From assembly GCA_900491605.1 (NCBI GenBank), contig UESW01003835.1:596516-660515 (forward strand): a stretch of DNA of 64,000 nucleotides, in the 5' to 3' direction. The stretch comes from Calamus simplicifolius (lineage: Eukaryota > Streptophyta > Magnoliopsida > Arecales > Arecaceae). Below, piece after piece: positions 35,920 to 46,172 of the stretch. The notes under the pieces are model-generated. The model was given only the letters and a program-made list of their open reading frames with translations. It searched no databases and had not been told where the DNA came from. Position numbers and translations under genes: made by a program. Within the stretch, counting starts at the first letter, position 1. Each line of letters begins with the position of its first letter.

Positions 35920-37563
35920 GATTAGCCCCATAGCTGCCTGATGCTCAGTATGATACATACTTCATTTGTAAAGCTTTATCATGCAAATATGCCATGTATA
36001 CATTAACAATCCCCTCATCGAAACTCATGCTTATGTCTTTATGCTCAAAACTCATGCTTATTTCTTTATGCTTAAAACTCATGCTCAAAACTCATGTACC
36101 AGAATATCATATACTAGGTTCTCATTTCTCAGATTTAAAACATACATAATACTCTACTAAATATAACATACCATAACTAGGTATTAATCTCATTGTAGTA
36201 TCTCAAATTAACTTTTCAGTGCTAGATGAGAAACACACTCACCTTAGCAGGTTACTCCTCAACTGGTACTCAACTCCGGTATTTCGGCTCCTTGAAATAA
36301 CCCTCTTGACCTACGTCAACATACAAATACGATAGCTATTAGGATTACCTCCACATGAGGTTTTCCCACGAAACCATGCATGCATACATGCCCTATCCTA
36401 TAATATCTCATTATTTTCTTCCATCCTTTATCTACTCAAGATTTCTTCCACTATTACCTCAAAATATAAGAATCATAAGAAAATCTAAAGTCATGCAAGA
36501 TCTAGAAGGCTATAGCTTACCTAGAGTCAATCACAAACCCCAAGCTTCCCTTTCCTTTCCTCTTTCTTTCTCCTTTTCTTCTTCTTCCTCTTCCTCTCTT
36601 TTCTTCTATTCATTCTCTCTTTGTTTCTTTCTTTCTTTTTTTGGCTGAACCTACGTTTTTCCTTTTTCTCTAATAACTTGGGGACCAAGTCATGGGTGAC
36701 TTAAGGGCTAAGGCACGCCAAAATTCCATTTTTGCCCTCAAACACTCTTAACGCACGCTTTTTGAAAAAACACATGGCTTACTTATAACCATGATATTTT
36801 GCCCTTATATTTTCTTTCCCAAATTGCCCTTAGTACAATTAACAATTGATATCGAAGCATTTTCCAAATTTACCCCCAATATAACATTTTTTTAATCAAT
36901 TTATAGCCCATATTATAATTTTTTTATTTAAATCGATACTTTTATGCAACATTTCTAAGAAAAGACTATACCAACTTAAAGAGCTCGATTTTAGAAATCC
37001 AACGGTTCAAACGGCACTTAAATCGGACTTAAAACGAAACAAATATGAAATATTCAAGTTTAACCCAGAAAATCCATCGTCTTAGAGTCGGCTCCAACAG
37101 ATTTGGTGTCGACTCCAGCAAAAATAGGTGTCCGCTCTAACAAAAATAGGTGTCGGCTCTAATATTGCAGCAGAAATGCTAACCTTCTATTTTTCTCTTC
37201 AGGTGTCGACTCCTCCTCTGCAGGTGTCAACTCTAAAGCATGTCGGAAGTTTAAAACCATGCCAGAATCGACTCCACTCCAATTAGAGTCGACTCTAATT
37301 ACTAAAAACATCACTTAAGGATAAAACTCAAACTAAACTTGATTTTTCTTATGATTTAATCCCATTAAAACTTAAATCTCTCAATTTCTTAAATCAAACT
37401 CATTAGTACTCAAAAATATACTCATTTACTTCAAAATTTCTTTTATTTACATTTATCAAAAGACCAACACACCCACACTTCCCTGAAACTTTTTGACTTT
37501 CATTTCAAATAAAAAATGCCATTAATATTATATAATACATTACAAGGTTTTTGGGATGTTACA
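35920..37563 (-). mobile_element. Solo gypsy-type LTR, block 1, part 2
   Basis: Continuation of the solo LTR after the copia-1 target duplication. It includes a pyrimidine-rich tract (36540-36640) and a cluster of GGTGTCGRCTCC motifs (37085-37310) on the plus strand. It ends GGGATGTTACA at 37563. Confidence 0.6.
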
Positions 37564-38560
37564 TGAGGGGTCCTGTGACTTATTATTTGAGCGCTGCTGG
37601 GATGGTAAGTCATTACCCGATTCTCTGGGTGCATTTTAGGGAGTTAGCGGCCAATAAGGCTGAAATCCCGTTGATCATGGAAAGAGTGCTGTATTTGGCC
37701 CCTGTTCTATCGAGGGAGGTTCGCTCCGAGATCTTGGTGACCGATGCGATTCGTCCTTCGAAATGTTCGGTATGATCCGGGCGAGGATGATGTTAATCTT
37801 GAGGAGCTAGAACTCGATCATGTGGAGGTTTGAAAAATGCTCGGCCCTGCCGAGGTTCAGAGATTGCTCGGCCCTATCGAGGTACGGAGATTGCTCGGTC
37901 CTGTCGAGGTACGGAGATGGCTCAGTCCTGTCGAGGTTTGAAGATGGCTCGGGCCTGCCGAGACTTGAAAATAGCTCGGCCCTATCGAGACTTTGAGATA
38001 GCTCGACCCTACCTAGGTTCGGAGAAAACTCGAAGGTTGCAGGTGGTGCAGTTTGTCCTTTTCTGCAACGAAGAGTCAACCTTTCCTAAATGCAACAGTT
38101 AGTGAGTCAGAGCCCAAAAGTGGGTCTCCTCACCTGCCATGTTTGTCAATCAATGCGGTGATGATTTTACCCCCATCACATTCCCCCACTTCTTAGTCCG
38201 AAGTGTAGGTTCGGTCATAGGGAATAAAGTTCATGATGTCTCGATCTCACTGGTGGAATTTGAAGTTGTAGAGGTGCGTCATGATGGCCTCATTAATGCC
38301 AAGGTGTCGTTCCATCATTTCTTCTCGCTGGACGAAGAAAGCCTCCTCGATCTCCACCTACAGACGGCTAGTGGAATGACATGTGGCGGATCCAGGGTTT
38401 ACAGCACCTGGATCGAAGGTCCGCAATTCCTAGGGTTATCCACCTGTGATATCTCACCCTTTTGTCGAGAAGATTTAAAAGGAAGCGATCGGCATCTTCT
38501 CCGGTTACACTTTTTCAAATCTTTGGCTTTTTTTCTTCCTCTGAGATCAAGCATCCCTAG
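37564..38560. repeat. Retroelement remnant with 27-bp array, block 1
   Basis: 37839-38027 holds seven 27-bp units starting GCTCGGCCCTGCCGAGG. The DNA on either side (37564-37838 and 38028-38560) is matched in block 2. An open frame at 38139-38564 is not kept intact in block 2 (stop near 50211), so I do not call it a gene. Probably the array region of an old gypsy element. Confidence 0.7.
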
Positions 38561-40579
38561 TTGAAGGAGTATATGGCCAGCACCTCTTCTACTCGTTTGA
38601 TATAAATTAGAGGGTCTGATTGGTAGTCATCATCACCTAAATTATCATGAGAAGCTAGATGAAACATCTGACATGCCCTCAACAATTGTGTTTCCATCTG
38701 TAACAAAAGCCATGAGATGGGCATGGTTGAACGTGCTAGTCACACGATTTTAAGGTTTTGAGTTTGTTTGCAATGATTTAATAAGCATAACTACTTGACA
38801 TTGTTTATACTATTAGTCACTTTTTAGCATTTTCAGATTTTAACTTGCAATGTTCTCCAGGTTAAGTCTTTCCTTGATTGTTTCTTCTCCTAAAATACAA
38901 ATATGAACCCCTTTTGACTAAGGGCATCCCCAAATTTTTACTGCACATGCCCATACATCTTACATTGTTCTCCACCAATTGTCTTCTGTTAGTTGACATT
39001 ATTAATATGCTTCCTTGTGTATACTCGATCTATTCCCTATTCATCCTTGTTTTATAAAAGGTCCATATCAGTAATTTCCGCTTATACCATGTTCCTATTG
39101 TGAACCTGGATCCTTTCTTTGCCAATGTTCTAAACTGCATAACCTTATATGTTTTGTAACTATGTTAGATCGTTTTGGTCAGCTTAAAGGCACATAGAGT
39201 CACGTAACTCTCTTGAAGTGACTGTATCTACAAAGCTTCGATGTACTAAACTATACTAAAATGGTACTGCTTTCTAGTAGGACGAGCCTTGATTATATGC
39301 TTCCTTAAATATACTCAATTTATTTCCTATCTATCCTAGTTTTATAAAAGGTCCATATCAGTTTTTTTTTTCATATACAATGTTCTTATTGTGAACGTGG
39401 ACCTTTTTTCTGCTGATGTTCTAAACTGCATAACTTTACATGTTTTGTCATTTTGGTCAGCTTAAAAGCACATAGAGTCATGTAACTCTCTTGAAGTGAC
39501 TTTATCTACTTAGCTTCAATGTCTCTCCACTCATGTTATCGAGATATTTAAGTTGATTATGCAGAGATATTTTGTGGAACTCCGCCAAGGCTGGTCCCAA
39601 GCCCGGATAAAGGAGGAGGGTTGCGTTAGGTAGCTAACAGCCAGCATAAAACTCAATCAGATCCCTTAAAGTATGAATCTACTAAATCAAACTATGCGAA
39701 GGACTAGGACGTTCATGCTCCAGTTAAAAAGAGTGTTCTTTTAACAATCCATGGCAAGGATAAAGGTAGAGGTACATCTAAATTCATATGAATATAAATA
39801 ATTAAAAAGATATAATTATTTATAAGTTGAATGTCGATTTAATCCTGAATAGAGCAGAGTAGACGAAGCAGATTCATGTAGCCGACTCCATATGGTTGGT
39901 AAAATGCTTAAATGAGTTGAGTTGAGTACGCTTAGATATTTTATGGCCATCCATTCTGATTGGAGCCCCATGTTACTTGTTTAACAAAATTTGTACAAGT
40001 CAAATAGCATGCACCATGCACAATCGTGGATAGGAGTAATGTAATTTTGACAAGTTTTAATAGGTGACTGATTTCAATAATGAACCAAACTAATTAGGCA
40101 TTTGTTGTGGGCTTAATGATCAGTGATTTAATGGACAGATGAAGTAGAGGATATTAGTTTGCCTAGTTGATCTAATAAATGTCATCAGAGGCCTTGTTGT
40201 GGCCCAAGGATCTAGTAATCTCTTAGGAGGGTGATAGAGGTCATTGGTATTTTGCAGATCCCACTCAACTATTGACCAAGATCAACAAAACAGGGGATTA
40301 AGTGACCAAAGCAATCATACTATAGTTTGATGATCATGGTGGAACGACAGACTAGAGATATGTAAGCAATTGCTGATGCATTCAATTACATGGTGGAAAA
40401 AAAAAAAAAAAGATAAATCATGCTACTGAAGTTAGTGAAATATGATTTATTGGTTAATTGAGGGAGGAAGGGAGGATTATGTGGCTCTAATGTTGCTAGC
40501 TGCACAAATACTTTCCATTTACCTAGCTGTTATCTAAGCATCATGTACTGACATTATCCTGCTTGTTTTAATTGAACAG
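38561..40579. repeat. Non-coding DNA with ~300-bp direct duplication and SINE-like segment
   Basis: 38990-39250 is repeated imperfectly at 39290-39540 (both with TTTTATAAAAGGTCCATATC and ATAGAGTCA-GTAACTCTC). The segment 39590-39720 (CCCAAGCCCGGATAAAGGAG) belongs to a short dispersed family also seen at 51360 and, reversed, at 43269-43397. 39880-39940 contains GTAGCCGACTCCATATGG, a SINE-like tail sequence. No gene is seen. Confidence 0.6.
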
Positions 40580-40920
40580 AAGATGAGGAGGAGCTCATAA
40601 CTAATGTACTTGAGACAATTGTCAACTTAGCACCACTGCTGGATCTGCGGATATTCAGCTCATCCAAAACATCATATATCAAAATGACGTGAGAGAATTT
40701 CATCTCAAAGTTGCAGATTTATTTTTCAATTATATTCTGTCATCCAAACCACTAATTCTGATTCTGGCTTTACGAGATAAGTGAGAAACGTGCTATTCAA
40801 GCCATCATGGGGATGCTGGGATCTTCAATCAAATTATGGCATTGTGCAGCTGCTGAATTGCTGGGGCGCCTGATAATAAATCCTGATAATGAGCCATTTC
40901 TTCTTCCATCAGCACCCCAG
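40580..40920 (+). pseudogene. LFR-like armadillo gene fragment, two exons, block 1
   Basis: Exons 40580-40688 and 40782-40920 join in frame. The first encodes NVLETIVNLAPLLDLRIFSS and, across the junction, the second gives EKRAIQAIMGMLGSSIKLWH then CAAAELLGRLIINPDNEPFL. This matches the mid-region of the plant LFR (Leaf and Flower Related) armadillo-repeat protein, a partner of SWI/SNF chromatin remodelling complexes. Donor AC|GTGAGA and acceptor AAG|T are usable. No upstream or downstream LFR exons lie nearby, so this is a captured or truncated fragment. Confidence 0.75.
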
Positions 40921-41204
40921 GTCAGTATCCAGTTCTGAAATATGCATGAGCTTTATTGATTGCTGAATTGTATGAGAGATCCCTTGATTCTAGAGGGATC
41001 TCTTAAACACCACTTGCTGGTTCTCGTCTGGTGGAACCCATTGAAAGGTAGACTGTGTTAGTCATGGCTCATTTAGATTCCATGTAATGTGGATCTCTCG
41101 CATTACACTTCAACACAATGCAATACGCAGAGGCACCTAACTGGCTTATATTTACATGCATTCATTGAACTAAATTTTTTCTATTGAACTAAATTTTTGG
41201 AGTA

Positions 41205-41427
41205 GAGGTGGATACTGCACAGATTCATCATATTTTTCGTGAAGCCCATTCGGCAGTGGACTAGGCGGCGGCTGCTGTGACTCAGCATGTGGGCTATAGA
41301 ATATGAAGTAGAGGTGACCCCTGCCCTCCTATTTTATCGTAAATTTTATATTCTGATGCATCTGAATTACTTACATCAGACTTATATGATTGTTCGTCTG
41401 TATCAAAAAAAAAAAAAAAAAAAAAAA
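41205..41427 (+). mobile_element. LINE 3' end, copy 2, at the block junction
   Basis: Encodes a decayed RNase H tail (IHHIFREA... then AAAAVTQHVGY) and ends in a 23-base poly(A) run (41405-41427). It sits exactly between the end of duplicated block 1 and the start of block 2. Confidence 0.65.
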
Positions 41428-42063
41428 CTAAATTTTTGAAGTATTTACATGCGTCAACGATTCCCTTCGTCTTCTAATGGCAACAACACCAGCTACGCAA
41501 GGCTCTGCCCGCGGAGAGTTGGCCTTAGAGTGATCGTTTGGTGGGGACAAAATTAGGGATGAAAAAAAAAAAAAAATCAAACGAGGTACCAAGGTGGACG
41601 TCGACCTGCCACCAGCCGTCCCAAGTGGGGCGAGGTCATATACTGCACGCTAAGTAATAATTTTTTTAAAAAAGGGGTAGAAGATGAGGCCTGATTCCGG
41701 TTATGGAGATTTATAGGCCTGCTAGCTTCTCACATGTGAACCATGGTCGACCGTTTTGGAAGCAAGAAGTTGACGACTATTTTATTTTATTAGAAGATGA
41801 GGCCTGATTCCAGTTACGGAGAAGATGACAAGAAGTAATAATGCTATAAAAACGATGGCTATGATAAGCACCAATTATATTTAAAAAAAAATAAAATATA
41901 AAAATATAAGCGACGTCAACGAGGCTCGCGGGCTAATTAATAATTATTGCCTCGAACGGCGGTGGCAAGCTGGCGAGCATTTCAATTAAATTAAATATAT
42001 GCTCGCAGTGCAGTGGAGAACAAGAATATCCAAAACGCTGCAGGAGAAGTCGAGAAGGCTTGG

Positions 42064-45000
42064 ATGGGCTCTGAAGAAGAAACCCAGCACCTCCACCTCC
42101 AAATTCCAAAGGTGGACTTCCGTGGGTTGGATCCGAGCAACCCTGGAGGCGATGGCTGGGAGTCGGTGCGGGCCGAGGCGATGCGGGCGCTGGAGTCGTT
42201 CGGGTGCGTAGAGGCCATCTACGATGGGGTCAGCCCGGAGCTGAAGGAGGCGTTCTTCGGGCGGGTGATGGGGGAACTGTTCGCTCTCCCTCTGGACACC
42301 AAGACCAAGAACCAGAACTCGGACAGGCCCTATCAGGGCTATATCGGCCAGATTTCCACCATGCCCTACGAAAGCCTGTGCGTGGGAGGCGCCCCAGACC
42401 TTGAGAAGGTCGAGGAATTCGCCCGTCTTATGTGGCCCCAAGGAAATCCAGGCTTCTGGTAGTATTATTGATGTTCATTTCCTCGTTTAATTTGATTCCT
42501 CCATGGCTTATCAAAACTCTTTTCTCCATACCCTCCTCCTCACCCACCTCTGGCTCGCCTCCTATAACATTTAATTATTGAAATATTTTTAATTTTTTAG
42601 TCAGTTAAGTATTTAAAAAAAATTACTAAATTTCAGTTTTACATTGGGAAATTAAGGTGTTATGGGATATCTCACCACTCTCACGCTCGGCTCTGCTTGG
42701 TCGACCGTGCGCGTGGGATGTATCATGAACTCTGTAGGCCCGTGAACTCTTCCCCCTTTTTTTTTTTTACTTTTAATTATTTAAATTTATCGTTAGATTT
42801 AAACTAATTTTACTATCTAAATTAGCCTCAATCTAATTTTATATAATTTTTAAGTATTAATTTTGAGCGAATGAAAGAGTCATTTGGATCAAACCTTTCA
42901 TGTGCTTGTGTTGATGATGCTCTTAGGATAATATCCAGCACGCCTTCAACTAGGTTCCTCTATTACCGATTTCTCATAAATTATGTTATTTTGATTTTAC
43001 TAATGGTTGTTTTGTCCCTGATAGAGTTGCTCTATTGATACAATACAATGGTGAGGTTGTTCTATTTTAAGCTTGATGACGCATATTTAAACTATGAAAA
43101 TAGGCTCTCTAACTGTGGGCTTAAGGTTGTGTACATTTTTTTTTGCATCAACTTTTTCTAGATTTTATGGTGGCAAGAATCTTGTATATTAAACTTCTCC
43201 AAGCCTCGCAATGGTGACAGCCTCATGTAATAGTAAGGTTCCTCTGTAACTTTTATGTGATGGATATACTTAACTTAACTCATCTAAGCCTTATTTCAAT
43301 CATGTTTTAAGAGATCTTATGGAGTTTTACGTTGGCTCTCAACTACCTAACATAATCCTCTTCTTTTGCTCGGGCTTAAGACGGGCCTTGACGAAGTTTT
43401 TATATGATGGATATAAAACACATAATTTATTTCTTTTCTTAGACTCTCTTCAAGTCTTATAATAGCAAGTGCACTTTGACTCAACTTTTTTTATTAATAT
43501 CTGTCTCCAACGATATAAAAGTGTTATTGATTTGAAATAATGTTGATACTCTAATAATTAATTTCTATCAATTTTTTTTATCAAATCTTATCAATTTTTT
43601 AAACTATTATTGTTTTACATTGCTATATCCATTTTAGGATAAGCACTTATAATTTTCTATAGGCATTTAATCTACATTGATGAATAGCTATTGCATTTAT
43701 ATTATGTTGAAATTTTCTGTTTCATAGTCTTGATAAACAGAAATCTATCTCTAATAAACGCATTCCATGTCATATTAAGCACAAACTAGTAAATGTATAA
43801 AGAAGCAGTTAAACTTTTTATTCACTATTCAAGCTTTGAGTAAATAATATATTTACCTAGATAAATTCTTTTATGTCATGAGAAACACTGCCTCTTTTAA
43901 CTGCATATGGTTTTTAACTATTTAATGTATTATCCCTACAGTAAATGATTTTTTTTATATATAAGTAATTTAAAAAATAATAAATTCAACCAATGACTCT
44001 GAATATCGTTGCCAAAGCCTATCTAATTTAAAAACTTGCAATTCATGCAAGTCCACGGGCTAGCCCAATTAATCTGGGACCAAAACTATAGGACTTAAAA
44101 ACTCATTGGTAGCAAGTGCACTTAAGTTATAAGTACATAATATATTTTTTTTTCCAATATGAGATTAAATTTAGGATATCACAATTACTGTTGGTATTGG
44201 CAACGTTGCATGTAGATTCAACTCTAATTAAGTCTTAGAACCATCTGTTTTTTGTTTCATCCTCTATTAGCCTTTTCTTTTTGAATCTCCTTATTTAAAC
44301 ACATCTATACGACACATTGCTGTGTAATACTGGAGAGAACTTTTCTTTTGTCAATACTGTTTATTATTGTAGACCATACTGTTGAATGATTAATCATCGA
44401 TTTCAAGGATCATCATGAATTGTTAGGACCTTTCATGGCTGAAATGAGTTCGTTGTACCTCCAAGCTCCTCCTAATGAACATTTATTTCTCGTCTTTGCT
44501 AGCCAAACCGTGTGGAACTTTGCCAAGCAAGTCCAGAAGTTGGAGCAAATTATTGAGAGGATGGTCCTACAGAGCCTGGGCGTTGAAAAGTACTACAATT
44601 CTCGCATAGAATCTCTAGATATGGGGTTCGGCTGGCAGAATATGGGGTTCCGTTGGAACAGGAAACCAAGATTGTCCGTAGATCCAAATATGATAACCAT
44701 AATATGCCAGGATCAAGTTAAAGGACTTGAAGTACCACAAGATGGTGAATGGATCCTTGTAGAGCCCTTCCCAAACTCCTTCACAGTCGTGATTGGTGAA
44801 GCATTCAGGGTATTGACTTATTATATATATAAAATTAGCTTTTGATAGCACACTGATGATAAATGAGATCTTCTTCATTTACTTAGTAAGATTAAGATAC
44901 GAGCAGAATGCCTTAAATTTATGCTCTGTTTACTTCTGTCAGGCGTGGACTAATGGAAGACTGCGACCTCCTATGCATCGTGTAAGGATGCCCATCAATC

Positions 45001-45211
45001 AGAAGAGGTACAGTGCTCTTTTGCTTCGTCACCGAAAGAAGAGTCCATGGTACAAATCCCAGAAGAACTGGTAGATGAAGAGCACCCTTTGCTTTATAAA
45101 CCTTACAATTATAATGACTACCTGAAATTCCGGAACTCTGCTGAAGGAAGGAAAGCTAAGGATCCGCTGAGGGCTTTTTGTGGTGCAGAGACAGTGGGAT
45201 TGGAAGTCTGA
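42064..45211 (+). pseudogene. AOP1-like 2-oxoglutarate dioxygenase, copy B (inactivated)
   Basis: Exons correspond to copy A: 42064-42458, 44503-44809 and 44943-45211. Exon 1 is open and starts MGSEEETQHLHLQIPKVDF. In exon 2, relative to copy A, one base is lost near 44620 and 11 bases are lost near 44672. The two losses together restore frame but replace about 24 residues, and the His of the HxD iron motif is gone: the text reads LSVDPN where A has PHVDPN. A further 3-base loss follows. In exon 3 a one-base loss near 45023 shifts the frame after RYSALL and gives a stop at 45072-45074, removing about 50 residues. The last ligand His and the RYS motif remain. The protein cannot bind iron normally, so I call it a pseudogene, though a transcript is possible. 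Confidence 0.85.
43269..43397 (-). mobile_element. SINE-like insertion in intron 1 of dioxygenase B
   Basis: About 129 bp absent from copy A's intron, flanked by direct repeats TTTTATGTGATGGATATA (43251-43268) and TTTTATATGATGGATATA (43398-43415). Its reverse complement resembles the segment at 39590-39720 (TTAGGTAGCTAACAGCC type). A target duplication of about 15-18 bp fits SINE integration. Confidence 0.6.
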
Positions 45212-45464
45212 GCATCCAGAGTTAAGCATATTGTTGTCGTCTTGACATTTATTGATCAAACTTTCTGGGTGCTGTTTAGTTGCGTTATCGTAATAAGATC
45301 GAGATTCGGCAATAAATTTGAACAATGTGACTACTGTGCGATCAGCGTCTACTGGCAGGTTGTCGTGTGAATTCAATTTTTGCTCGCTATCCTTAACTTC
45401 TGTTGAACGTCAATTGCCCTCCGTTTCCACCAGACATTTCCTTTACCGAGCTCAGGGAATAGAG

Positions 45465-46172
45465 ATTACTGTAGCCAATATCTCAAGGTAAAAACTATAA
45501 TTATTGTGCCAATGAACTTAGTCCTTGCCATTTGCGATTATGGCTGTGCCTTCTTCATGGTACATGAAATTCGTCTATTTTCATACGGAAGCTATATTAT
45601 TTTAGTGAGGTGGTGAGGCCTAGTTGCTAATCGTTGTAAAAAAGAAAAAATCTTTATGCATTGTTTTTGGTGTAGAATGACCTACATCGAGCATAGCGAT
45701 TTGGCGCATCTGCGATATGGAACCCACGAGCAAATCTAGCGATGGGTGAATTATGGCGTTTGATGTAGGCCATTCTGGCTTAAAGACGGTGTAGAAAGCC
45801 TTTTTCCCTTAGAAAATCTAGCCAAGCCTCACCCTGTTATCCTATCCTGTCACACTGCAACTATTTTTCAATATCCTTATGCCTCTCCTCTTCCTACGCC
45901 AAAGTTTTATGGAAACTGTTGTTGTGGATTTCGGTTCTCCGGTTTAGGGACGGCACACGTCGGTATTCGGATAGTTTTTTTTCATCTTGATGGACCTGTA
46001 AGACATCCTCACGTAGAGATCATTGTGGATGGTCCTTACGAAAGACCCTTCGACGCTCAAGTCAGTAAAAATCCTAAGCAAGCAGATGAGGGAAGAAGGT
46101 TATTGAAGAAGGATGTCCGAAAGAAGGTCTCTGGAGATCAATGGCATCTGTTAGGGTTTCTGAGAGCTTGAG
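45465..46172. repeat. Dispersed repeat, copy 3, and old retroelement leader
   Basis: Same sequence as 23750-24463, with the unoccupied MITE target TTA in ATATCCTTATGCCTCTCC near 45878. No gene. Confidence 0.65.

Larger units (their letters stand above)
10880..41255 (+). repeat. Segmental duplication, block 1 (with insertions)
   Basis: Left copy of a tandemly duplicated block. Matching anchors to block 2 are 10880:41455, 20431:41841, the dioxygenase exons, 24464:46173 (LTR start), 37563:49364 (LTR end), 37839:49640 (27-bp array) and 40580:52353 (LFR exon). Block 1 is larger because of the gypsy/AT-rich insertion (11090-20430) and a copia element (25818-35914). Confidence 0.9.

Noticed and set aside
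38139..38564. 141-codon frame after the 27-bp array
   Set aside because: Broken by a stop in block 2 near 50211 and no recognised family; likely retroelement remnant.
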